Positions 34,201 through 44,430 of a stretch of 64,000 bases of DNA are shown in pieces (the first letter of the stretch is position 1; each line of letters starts with the position of its first letter). A model generated the notes under the pieces. It ran no database searches, was not told the DNA's origin, and saw only the letters and a program-made list of their open reading frames with translations. Origin of the DNA: Capsicum annuum (lineage: Eukaryota; Streptophyta; Magnoliopsida; Solanales; Solanaceae); assembly GCF_002878395.1 (NCBI RefSeq), contig NC_061121.1, positions 135,324,532-135,388,531 of the forward strand. Reading direction: 5' to 3'. Made by a program: the position numbers and the translations under genes.

Positions 34201-34543
34201 TTAGAGCGGTGGACTGGAGGGGGTGGTGCCTACCTTACCCCGATGAACTGAAGGGCATGGCGACCGCTTATCCTAGTGGTGCTTCTGGTTTGGTTTTCAA
34301 ACACGCCCCTAAGCTCGTCCAAAAATTCCAAAACTCGCCTGAGACATACTTTAAACAACCCCGATTATGAATCAACTCAAAAATTAACATCCCAAGGTTG
34401 GGAAGGTTAAAAATATGATCGTCGAAGTTTAGGGGTTTTGAAAATGACTAAGTCCTCAATACTTAGTGAAAATTCCAAGTCTTGGACCTCTTAAACATGA
34501 AAGTATGAGCTGAATTGAATTTGGGATCTTACGGGGTATTACA
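31283..34543 (-). mobile_element. Element C: rearranged Ty3/gypsy relic (minus strand)
   Basis: On the minus strand the 5' LTR starts TGTAATACCCCGTAAG at 34543 and runs to about 32350. There it switches abruptly, without its normal end, into a gag zinc-knuckle region and protease (to about 31500). The sequence then jumps into the last roughly 200 bp of an LTR, ending GGGTCATGACA at 31283. Two internal deletions are needed to explain this. The LTR tail matches that of element B. No matching 5-bp duplication is seen (AGTAT left, CCAGT right). Confidence 0.75.
31500..32340 (-). pseudogene. Element C: gag zinc knuckle and protease remnant
   Basis: Minus-strand reading gives CYNCGQLGHI near 32240-32270 (start of a CCHC knuckle) and a Ser/Pro-rich linker. 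It then gives protease-type text with a DFDVIWGMEWLYSCYD-like segment near 31790-31850, then KFVSYLRAQKFISKGCLYYL and FVPVVNEFPEVFLDDLP (31530-31680), the linker that leads into RT. RT itself is missing. The longest open piece (32013-32306) is out of the coding frame. Confidence 0.7.
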
Positions 34544-37500
34544 CCAGTCCATTAACCCAGGAGTCATTCACTAAGACATTTACCACTTGGTATCGTCTTA
34601 CCAATATGATTTCAAGCTAAATTAAACATGCCAAACCAATCCACGTAACCACATTGACTCCCAAGTTCCATTTAAATTCTAAACTAAGGCCACCAAGGCC
34701 ATACAAATACATTTATATATTTTTTTATCAATTAATTCAATGTATTGGGTTCAAAAGCAGGTTAAACAGTAAAGTTCGTTCATATTCAAAACAAGATTAT
34801 AAGGTGGGTTGGGTTAATGCAATTATCAAGCCAAATTTTTTCCAATTTGGGAAATACTATTGTAATACCCCAACTTTTCCAGCTCTAGACCCATCAAACA
34901 ATAGGCCATTAAATTAGCTTTTCAATGCCATAACTCTCGCCAAAATACAATGTCGTGGCCAAAAGTTAAGATATTTTGTTTAAAAAGACTATTGAGCTGC
35001 CAGTGGTAATAGTTCAGGCAATGATTCATTACCGGACATAACGAATCATGACCTAAAATTATTACTATGGAAGTGAGTTACCCATGAATTTATCTCAGTG
35101 GTAACGAGTCCAACAGATGACTCATTATCAAACATAACGAGTTGTCATGAGGACCCATTGCCACAGCAAAGAGGAATCCAAAAATTTAGTCTCAAACCAT
35201 TACTATTCCTAATAACTCAGGAGAAGACCTAATGAATCATTAAGAGGGGGAGACATAATCATAATATAATGGGCCTAAACCTTAGAACCTAAGGTCATGA
35301 CTCAGACCACGACTCGTGACTAGTCATGATGAGTCGTTATGTGATTTGTGACCACTAGAACCAGAAATTTATGCACGACTTTAAGAAGGGCTTTTGGGTA
35401 TTTTCCCACCCTTTTAACCCCAAACCCATGTCATTTAGGCACTCTAATATTAGTTATTGAGGGATTAAATTGCCATAATACTTCATAAACTCCAAAATTA
35501 TTAAGCTTAGCCAATAAGAAGCAATTTTCTTCTTCTACAAAGAAGAGTAGGGTTCCCCAAGTTCAAGCATATGTTCCAAGCTATTCCTCAAGGAATTCAC
35601 TCTAGGTAAGTGGGATTTCATCAATGGGTTCCTTCCACCCATTGAGTCCTAAAGACACCCTAATTCTCAAGTATATTTTCCCTTCAAAATGGGTTGTAGG
35701 TCAAATATGAGTTTTCCTTAAACCCTTTAGTTTATTGTGAAATAAAATCATCAATATGTGTTTTCCCAACCGAAACAGCATCTTCCATGTTCGAAACCAT
35801 GAATTCCCTTATCAGGACATGTTGTTGAGTTTATGGTTTTAAATTGTGAATTTTCTCTTAATATCAGTTAATGTCATTATTTGTAGAGCTAGTAGGTTAT
35901 GAACACCCGATACCTAAGAATTTTGTTATATCTATCAGTTTACATGTTATTGAGTTCTTCAAATTTATACATGCATTATTATATATAGAATACCATGATT
36001 CTATCATATTAGTTATTAGTTCATGTATCAATTTATACTTTAGTGTCATTCAGTTGGGAGTAGTACTTAGCACCGAGTAGATGCAGGGATGTCAGCTCAC
36101 GCATCAGTTAGGCTTTAGGCCATTAGTACCAGCCCCTAACTCCAGAATTATGGAACCATCATAGGTTATAAGGGTTTAGCCATCGGTTTAGGCTTGACAC
36201 CCTAGTCCTTTAGGACTTCAGTTTAGTAGATCCACGACAGCTAGTATTAGTACCCTTGTCAAGGTACTGATACTCTTCCAACTGGGGTTATATGTTGGAC
36301 CCCAATTTTTCTCAAATTGGGGTATACCGATTGTTGTTTGCTCCCACAGTACTCAGTTTATGATATCAGTCCATGTTTTGCTCCTGAATTTGTATGGCCT
36401 TGCTTCCAGATATATAACTTATTTAGTACAAGTTATTATGCTCGGTCTTGCATTTAGATTATCATATTTAGGTATATCAATGTTTAGTTTATGCTAGTTA
36501 GTTTTCTATCCTGCATACTCAGTACATTCAAAGTACTGATTGCATACTTCTTTGCACTATATTGTCTCATAGTATAAGTTCAGATGCTCAATACCTGGGC
36601 CACACTTGGCATGTTCCTATTCTAGTCAGCTGCAACCTTGGTGAGTCCTCATCAGTTGAGGAATCATTTTCATTTATTTATTTTCAGTATTTTTATTTAC
36701 TTTCTCTAGTTAGACTTAGTTAGGACTTGTCCCAATAGCTCATCATAATTTGCAGGCTTTTAGAAAGTCGGGCAGATATTTAGAAAAGTCAGTCACTCGT
36801 ATTTCCAGTTTTGGTTGATATTCAGTATTTCATTATGACTATTTCATCAATTGTTTATTTTAGTTTAGCTTTTGCCAAAAATCGTATTAATATCTTTCAG
36901 TAGTTGTAGTGTTTGCTAGGCCATGGGTTAGCTTGAGGTCACTTGTGACTCTAAGCACCGTATTACGACTAGGGGGTAGTCTCAGGTCGTGACACCCATG
37001 TCACTCATTCCGACCATTTAAACCATATACCAATTTAGAAAAAAACACATCAATTTAAAACATGAATAATCAATTTAAAACATGCGATAGGTAAATCAAT
37101 CAATAACAACTAAAACCCTTTAACCTAATTTTAAAACCAATAATATAAATCATATGAGGATCCATTAAATTAATGCCAACATGTAAAATTCATGTTTAGA
37201 GAAGAGAAACATGTCTGAAACAAATAAAAAATTGAAGTCAATTTAAAGTTTGGAACCCGGAGCAGTGATTTCTTGAACAACCTTTGAGCTTTCTTGGTTT
37301 AGGTGTTAGAGAAGAGAATATGATTGTTTGATATTTTTAACTAAAGGGAAAAAGGTCTAATTATGTTTATAATTTTTGAAAGGGTGAAAAGACCAAAAGA
37401 CCTTTACCCCAAGTGAAAAACAAAACTGGAAGAAATTAACCTATCAATGTGGCACAACGTTATCGCGGAGGGTAGCCTTCATGCCATGCCAATATCGCGG

Positions 37501-37700
37501 AGGCTAACCTCCGTGGAATGCCAATATCACAAACTGTCACTACCTTGGGGTCCAAAAATGACCCCAAACCCCTTTCAAATATTCTGAATCTTTTCCTAAA
37601 TACCCTTTTAACATCCCTGAACACAATTTAATTCAAAAATTGACATTACGCATGCAGGAGGGTAAATAATAAAATGATCAAAATTTTAAGGGGTCTTACA
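34544..37700 (-). mobile_element. Element D: minus-strand LTR relic, split by a nested LTR
   Basis: An LTR start reads TGTAAGACCCCTTAAAATTT on the minus strand at 37700. The body holds ATCGCGGAGG-type modules at 37470-37510. It is interrupted by a plus-strand LTR at 34861-36994, and a further 317 bp (34544-34860) carry on in the same style to the edge of element C. No coding sequence was seen. The 3' end was not identified. Confidence 0.55.
34861..36994 (+). mobile_element. Solo-type LTR nested in element D
   Basis: The LTR is about 2.13 kb, TGTAATACCCCAACTTTTCC ... TCAGGTCGTGACA. Size and ending match LTR B (22625-24801). It has no internal sequence on either side, so it is probably a solo LTR. 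The flanking pentamers ACTAT and CCCAT share three of five bases, so a decayed duplication is possible but not shown. The ORF at 35871-36080 is noise. Confidence 0.7.
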
Positions 37701-38560
37701 TATATTGTCTCAATCCTTTTATTATCTTTAAAAAGAAATTTACCATACATTTAGTTTACATAAAAATTAGGGCCATCCAATATACTTCTTCCTCTACAAA
37801 TTAGAGTTTACATGTTATAAAAGTTTGTAGTACACTTTTCTTGGTACAACCTAACAAATTTCTATATAAATTTAATTCAAAATAAGTGTATTATCAAGTT
37901 GTATAAAAAATAGCTCATTGAAATAGTTAGTTTTGAAGGATTCATTAGGGATCAGTACACCATGTTGCCTGAAACATGGGAAAGGATGTTGGCTACAGAG
38001 GTCACTGCATCTTCGAGGTAAATTATTCATATTAACTAACTTTGGTTAATAAATTACTATAGGGTTGTCAGTTCACCCATCAAGAAAAATGCACAACTTG
38101 AGAACCGATCCAACATAATAATTTGAAATAGTAAACCGATAATCAAATTGTTAAATCAATAGTCCAAATAATTAGTGCAATATCTCAATTATCGATTTGG
38201 GTTATTGGTTCAAATGTTAGTTTCCACAACCCTTATTTTCTTTAAATATATGTTTTATAATTTCAACTCATTTGTCCAAATACATGTGCAGAAGAGGAAA
38301 CCGACACATATAGAACTCCAACTAAATAGAATATGTGCATGGAATAATATTGATTTGTATAAGGATGGCAACTGGGTTGTACAGGGATGTAGAAAAATCT
38401 CTTCAAAACATTATCTATCCTCATTTTAGAAATAAAAATATTAGAAAATTCATCTGGATAATGTCCGTGTGCTTCATAGCTATTAGTAAAAGAACAAAGA
38501 GTTCAAACTGGGCATACTTCTTAGATTAGGCTTTCACCATAGTGTATTTTTGTTGCTTGA
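37701..38560. other. Non-LTR sequence; exon-like fragment at 37921-38021
   Basis: AT-rich DNA without LTR signatures. At 37921-38021 the plus strand has an open stretch (EIVSFEGFIRDQYTMLPETW then ERMLATEVTASS) that ends CGAG|GTAAAT, a good splice donor. I do not recognise the protein. Two overlapping ORFs at 38175-38529 show no motif. Confidence 0.35.
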
Positions 38561-38569
38561 CTAAATGTT

Positions 38570-38725
38570 TGAAAGGGTAGGCTTTTCAGTTCTATATCGC
38601 TTGAAAAAATTCATCGATGTTGGCATGCCATTGTTATGAATCTGGACCATTTCCTTAGCAATTTGTTTCTTATTCCAAACAAAGGCAGCAGATGCAGTTA
38701 TAGCTATAGACATACACAAAACAAC
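38570..38725 (-). CDS. Possible small ORF, unknown (low confidence)
   Basis: On the minus strand an ATG near 38712 opens 47 codons to a TAG at 38570: MSIAITASAAFVWNKKQIAK ... FFKRYRTEKPTLSNI. There is a short hydrophobic start followed by a basic, soluble-looking part. No family is recognised. It may be a gene fragment or chance; codons look more gene-like than most frames nearby. Confidence 0.2.
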
Positions 38726-38941
38726 ATATTAAAAGCTGCTCTTTCTAAATACAAATATGTTATCTCAGTGTTATGATCGACAGGCTGACGTAATATCGAG
38801 TTAGAATACCAATGATCAGAAGAATCATGATGAAAGAGGATGTAATTATAGCTCTAAGCCAAAGCCAATTTATTTTACTTAAAACTGTAGAAAATGGTCT
38901 TTTTGAAGAATTGGGATAAAGCCATAATGTTTTGAGGAGCC

Positions 38942-39751
38942 GGAGATGAAGTGGATGGATATGATGAAACTTTATATCCTTTAGATTTTGAAATTCTAGG
39001 TATGATTGTTGATCATGAAATCAATGCAACAGTTGTCAAGCATCTTTGTTACAAAGTAAAATTTCATGCCATAATAGATGCTTCCCACAATGAAACTATT
39101 TTAGACCTTTCATTCCTTTGTAGAATGACCAAGTCTGTCACTTTATCCTTAGTAATTTATGTTTCTTTCTTTATTAAATATTGTTATCTATTGTTTAAAG
39201 GATTTAGGTATAATTGGATATACAGGAGGATGAATTTCATTAAATATGTTTAGTTGGTATTCATTTTACACCTAAGAGATTCCTAATTTTAAAGATTAAC
39301 AAAGTATGTCTTGTTTAGTTTTCATTTGTCTTGTTTAGTTTTCATCTAAGATAGATGGACGATAAGAAAGAGGCACTTGACTGATAGTTTTTTCAAACAT
39401 TTGAGTATGATATGTTCTGTGAATGACTCTTCAATTTGTTAATATATGGTCTGATTGAACAACAAATTCTATAACTATTATTGAATTAGAAAATGGTATA
39501 CATTGCCAAGGTAACACATTGAAAATGTCGTAATTGAAAATGATGCGTAATTTTTCTTCATGTCTAGATGTGTTAAACTTTTTATTCCACTCTATCTTTG
39601 GTAATACTTACTTTTTTAACTTCATGGAATAGGATAGACAATATGTATGGGAAGACCATTGTGCCCGTTCTTGTGTCTGAAAAGGAACTAATGGTGGTGA
39701 AGTTTTTTCTTTTAGTGGGTGTGATGATGATCAAACTTCCACTGGTACATC
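38942..39751 (+). pseudogene. Type I metacaspase pseudogene (two exon remnants)
   Basis: Type I metacaspases are plant cysteine peptidases linked to cell-death control. Exon 1 remnant (38942-39145) reads GDEVDGYDETLYPLDFEILG, MIVDHEINATVVKHL, FHAIIDASHNETILDLSFLC. In the family the catalytic motif is DACHSGT; here Cys has become Ser and SG has become NE. Exon 2 remnant (39633-39751) follows an AG acceptor and reads QYVWEDHCARSCV, stop (family Trp), KGTNGGEVFSFSGCDDDQTS, and ends at a GTAAGT donor. The exon with the catalytic His (SGHGS) and the final exon are not seen. It is a dead fragment, and the family call is confident. Confidence 0.85.
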
Positions 39752-40384
39752 TGTAAGTTTGATTAATCTTATTCCTCATTTTGTGTACTAAGTTTACTTA
39801 AAACTATTAGCTCATCTCTTTTTCATTGTACTGAATTTAACTTGGAGGTTAAGTCTACTTCCTTTTATGTCTTTTTGTATCTGGTGAAAACTATGTTAAA
39901 GAAGTTTTAAATAGAAATTGGGTACTTGAATCTTTTGGTTCGTCAGAATTGCTGATTGTATTATTTAATTTTGTTGTAGCTGTTGTAATATATATGTTAT
40001 GCATTCGAATGACTTTATTAACTTTGACTTGATCTATATAGGAAAACTAATAAAATTATTTATTAAAATGATAAAAAATAAATTAAAATATTATATATTG
40101 ATTATTTTTATAGATACCTTGTTCCATGTGCTTAACAAATAATAATTTTTGACATAGAATAACCTATTAAAAATGTATTATAAGTCAGTCAAAATAAATA
40201 TTTTATAGCTAGATCAAGTTAGACACAAATCTAATAATCAATATTATTTGCTATTCTAACATAATTTGCTTAGTGTGTAGAATAGGAAAAACCCAAAGAA
40301 GTAATAAGTATATACTCTTAGACTACCCATGCTTAACCTTAACAATCATTAACTATCTAGACTAAGAAAATATGGAGGTTCTAC
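39752..40384. other. No recognisable feature
   Basis: AT-rich sequence after the second metacaspase exon. It does not contain the final metacaspase exon that I could recognise, nor any LTR or tRNA signature. Confidence 0.4.
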
Positions 40385-40402
40385 TTCCTAGAGAACAGAA
40401 CA
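40385..40402. repeat. 18-bp target site duplication of the SINE (left)
   Basis: TTCCTAGAGAACAGAACA, repeated exactly at 40537-40554 on the other side of the SINE body. Its length fits LINE-type target-primed insertion. Confidence 0.9.
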
Positions 40403-40536
40403 ACAACAACAACAAACCCAGTGTATTCCCACATAGTACGGTCTGGGGAGGGGGGGTACGATGTACACAATCCATACCACTACTTCCGAAGAAGTAGCAA
40501 GGCTGTTTCCTATAGAACCCCGGCTCAAGATAAGGA
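40403..40536 (-). mobile_element. SINE of the Au/TS type, 5'-truncated
   Basis: The body is about 134 bp between exact 18-bp duplications. On the minus strand it runs GAGCCGGGGTTCTATAGGAA, ..., CCTCCCCAGACC, TATGTGGGAATACACTGGG, then a (TTG)n tail, which is the known 3' end of Solanaceae Au/TS-like SINEs. The length suggests the 5' end with box A is missing. It also contains a C-run (G-run on plus, 40448-40456). Confidence 0.85.
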
Positions 40537-40554
40537 TTCCTAGAGAACAGAACA

Positions 40555-41138
40555 CAACTATTTTTTTCTACTTTGATTCTTTTATGAGATAATGTGTCAT
40601 CAGGGTCTTTATTTTTTTGGTCTTCTTGACTAGGTTTTCTGAGTCAATATCTTCATCTACTATGTTAATTATAACAATCTTTTTAACTTCTTGGACTTGT
40701 TCTGTAACAAAGTATCTACCCGCTTGATCTTCTTCACTTTTTGCATCAATTTTGGTAAGAAATGTACAAACTTCGCCCATACTTAGCACCAAGTTATGAT
40801 AAAATGAGGATTCCCTTTTCTGTATTAATGAAAAGAATGTATTAGTCAGCAAAGTATAATCTATTGAATCCCAAATAAAGTAGATTATTTTAATACTTGA
40901 TAAGTGTTAAAATAACATTGTAATATGACTTTTTCCAATATTGATTGCTTATATGTTGTAACATCGCAAACAGAACAACGTTTATTCCCAGCAAGCACAT
41001 CAAATTTTAGGAGAAATCTATCAAGTCAGTGAAAAATTATACATTTATATCATTTTCTGAGTTTTCAAATGGCTGAAAAGTAATTTGATAGTTGTTATGT
41101 GTGTTGCCTATTCACATAAGTAATTTTTACTATGGGGC
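40555..41138. other. No recognisable gene
   Basis: AT-rich intergenic DNA between the SINE and LTR E. A 94-codon frame on the minus strand (40568-40852) shows no motif and is not called. Confidence 0.35.
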
Positions 41139-42853
41139 TGTGATAACGCTTAACTTACACGTTACTTTAAGTGCAAGATGGTCATCGTTAATATATTTAC
41201 CCAACTTTGGAGTCGGGGTCGAATCTATGAGGAACAATATGAGTGGTGATCAAATTAATTCAGAATAATAGATACAAGTTAAATTCAAATCAATGGCACA
41301 CAAAGATAAAAATGGGGGGTACAAGTATCAACACTAATGTTTCTTTTTGGATTTTTCTAGTATAAATTCGCGGCTACTATGAACAATTAGAGTTTTAACA
41401 ATTAGGCATGGATCTCGGAATTATGGATTACAAAGGGAATCACATATGGGTGTTAATAGCCAACTTAATTATCTATAAATAACATAAATACCAACCCTTT
41501 TGGAAGTAATTACACTCTCTCCCACTTTTTTAATTACTTTACTCTCTCTCCTTATTAATATACATAACATAGCCAAAATATACATAGCATTCTGTGTATA
41601 TGTTGGGATTTTTGTAATATGTTTAGGGAGTTGGGAATTTTTTGTAATATTGGAAACATAAGTTGTGTATTTGTGTAATTTTTAGCTTAATTATTAGTAG
41701 ATCACACGTGGGTAGGTTTGGCTATAAGTTTTGGTGCTAGTCTTTCAACAAAACACCAAACTTTCACCCATTGATTCTTTCAAATACCTAATAGGTGTGT
41801 CCAACAATTGGAAACAACAACCTCAATTTAGGCATCCCTATTTATAGGATGATTCCCATGGTATAGTTAATTTCATAATCACCCTTATGTCTAAGATAGT
41901 GAAAATTTAGTAAACTACACACATAATTGTCTGTCATTACTTTGGCCTCCACATCCCTCTTTCAAGGATGATGTGGGTTCCTAAAGTTCATCCAAAACCC
42001 TTATTTTGAAGATGGCCTTGAGCTTTATAGAGTATGGAGGTTTCACTCATCAAACCCATGTGTGTATTTGGGGCTTTCATTCACAAATCCCAACCAAGTT
42101 AGCATAGAAATGATAAAACCCATAAGTATGAACTACCAAATAGAGGCTAACAATAAAAAATCAAACACACTATTAACCCCTATTCACACATAACCCCAAG
42201 AGGGAGATCTAGCTACACATAAGATAAATAAGAATAGATATACCCAAAATCTCCATTGAAATGACTTGTTGAATATTAAGTGAATGTTATTTCAAACTTG
42301 GTACTCCCATAAATCAACAATGGAAGTGAGCTAATCCTCCACTTAGAAAGTCTCCAATGTATTTTTCACCCAAAATTTATCCAATATTTTCTTCACAAGT
42401 ATGGAGGCTATGAATTCAAGAGCTAAACCTAAAAAATTAGGGAAGATGGAATGTTATCATGATGCTAGGGTTTTAGTTTTTTTGTCAAAATTAGGATCGA
42501 CCACATGTATTTCCAGTTTTGACCTTGGCTGCTTTCTTCCGCTAAGTCGCGATCAGCGGGTGTGCCACGACCACATCTATGCGACCGTGGTTGATTGACT
42601 TCTGCAATCGCATTCTCCAGACCGTGATTGCAGTAACTGAGGCTAGCTCCTATTCTAAGTCTTCAGCTGCACTTTCTTGCTCCCTTTTGAGCATTTTAAG
42701 CTCCAATCCTCATCTTTCTATCTTTTCAATTCTATGCCTACAAAGAGTGGATATTAGCACATTTACTTACTAATATATCTTGTTTATTCATTTAAAACAA
42801 GGTAATGTATTTGAATGTTGAGTGCGAATGAGTGGTAAAATTACCACTCATCA
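41139..42853 (-). mobile_element. Element E: 3' LTR (Athila/Tat-like, minus strand)
   Basis: The LTR is about 1.7 kb. On the minus strand it starts TGATGAGTGGTAATTTTACC and ends GCGTTATCACA. A purine tract (AAGTTGGGGGTGT, minus strand) lies at 42854-42866, directly upstream, so this is a 3' LTR. Size and style match the LTRs of element T, but it is a different family. The ORFs at 42401-42773 inside it are noise. A perfect inverted repeat lies at 42831-42850. Confidence 0.7.
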
Positions 42854-44430
42854 ACACCCCCAACTTAAAGCTTTTGCTTGTCCTCAAGAAACACTCCCTC
42901 TTACCATGAGACAACAATTATCTATGCCCAAACTTTATGCCTTATAGATCACAATAACTCCAACTTTAATCACTACCACAAGTAGCTCATTGCACATGGC
43001 CTAAGCTAATTTCCACTATACCTCTCATTATAAGATGTAACATTCAAGGATACATAAGACTTTAAAGAGAAGCCAAGTCATAAAAACGAATACTCTATAA
43101 ATGGCTTCTTTTTGACCATAATTAAGCTATATTGCATTTTTCTCATTATTTGAAAAGTGGAAAAATCACCCTTCTCAACTTGTTACACATGTCAATCCTC
43201 ACAAGAAAGAATATTCTTTACACCAAGCTATCAATTACACAATAAGAAAATTTAACTGCAAAAACTCTCTTCCTTATAAAAGAAATCTCTATGCAACAAA
43301 TGTCATACCATAGGCTTGCCCCTATTTTCACCCACCACTACAAAGAAAGTAAATGGTTGGAGATCTCAAAGGACTTTCTAAGCTTGTAACATAGGTTCGG
43401 GTTAGGGTAGGATGTCATTTGGAGAGTAAAATGGTTACTACCTTTCTTGAACTTTTACGTCACATTATTCAATCCGTTTTTTTGACTATGGGCCACTCCT
43501 CTTTGTTTTCTCTCTTATAGTATGCCTATTTTTTCTCCCTTTATTCACCCATTTTTCTTTATATTTCTTTTTCTTGCAATTTTCATGTAATTCCTTCCTT
43601 TATTGGATCCTTTCTTTTTTTATTCCTTTATTTTCAACACTTAGTCACATTCGACATTTTACAAAAAATTTGTGGCCCCAAACTTCCTTCCATCAACTAT
43701 CACCACCGACAACAGGATTTTAACTTCAAGTTTTATCTTCAAGTTCAAAGAGGGCAAGTTCAAAAGAGGGATATAAATAATGGTTCACAGTTTGTAATGA
43801 GTTTGCCAACAAAAGGTCCAAAAGCTCAAAGTGGGTAACTAGGGATTACAATTATTCATGGGTAGGCTTTTTGGGCTAGAGTGGCTTCCAAAGTCACAAA
43901 GATGGCCTAATATCACTTCTCCAACCAACTACAATCAAAATTAGATTTGAAAGACTAACGGGGCAAGTTTTAGATAACACAAGTATACAAGAGATAAATG
44001 CAAATAGCTCACCACACATGGCATGCAAAATTTGACAAAGGAACTCAATTGTCCCTCCCGCTAGAGACAAAATTGGAGTATCTATTTCTATTGACAATTC
44101 AAAAATTTATGAAGCCACAAAAAGAGAAAAGGTTTTGCTATAACATTACTCATATCCATGCCTTTGATTTTTTTCAAAAATCTTAGACGTGGGGGGGGGG
44201 GGGGGGTTCATTTTTTACATTAGCTACATGTACAATTTGCTCAACTACAGCTATAACCAAAGCCTTAGTCTCATATTTTGGCTCAAAATGGGCAAACTAA
44301 CCATATGGCTACTCAAAATTTGCCAATGGCATACAAAGCGACCCCAAATTTACAAATTACAATGCCATAAGTACTCAGAATTCCATTGCATTCTTGACAT
44401 TTATGCTACAGGTACTCAAAATTCCCGTGC
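42854..44430 (-). mobile_element. Element E: internal untranslated tail
   Basis: C/A-rich non-coding DNA of the kind found before the 3' LTR of Athila/Tat elements (CCCCCAACTTAAAGCTTTTG, then CTTGTCCTCAAG near 42856-42890). A G-homopolymer is present at 44191-44206. ORFs at 43894-44458 show nothing recognisable. It is cut at 44431 by element F. Confidence 0.6.

Noticed and set aside
31278..37705. Elements C and D as one insertion with duplication AGTAT/TATAT
   Set aside because: Only three of five bases agree, and each has its own LTR start, so one event is not supported.
40568..40852. 94-codon minus-strand ORF with a charged C-terminus
   Set aside because: No motif, no neighbour support, and AT-rich surroundings where such frames arise by chance.
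44191..44206. G-homopolymer, possible G-quadruplex element
   Set aside because: A lone mononucleotide run in element E, most simply slippage; length may also be a sequencing error.
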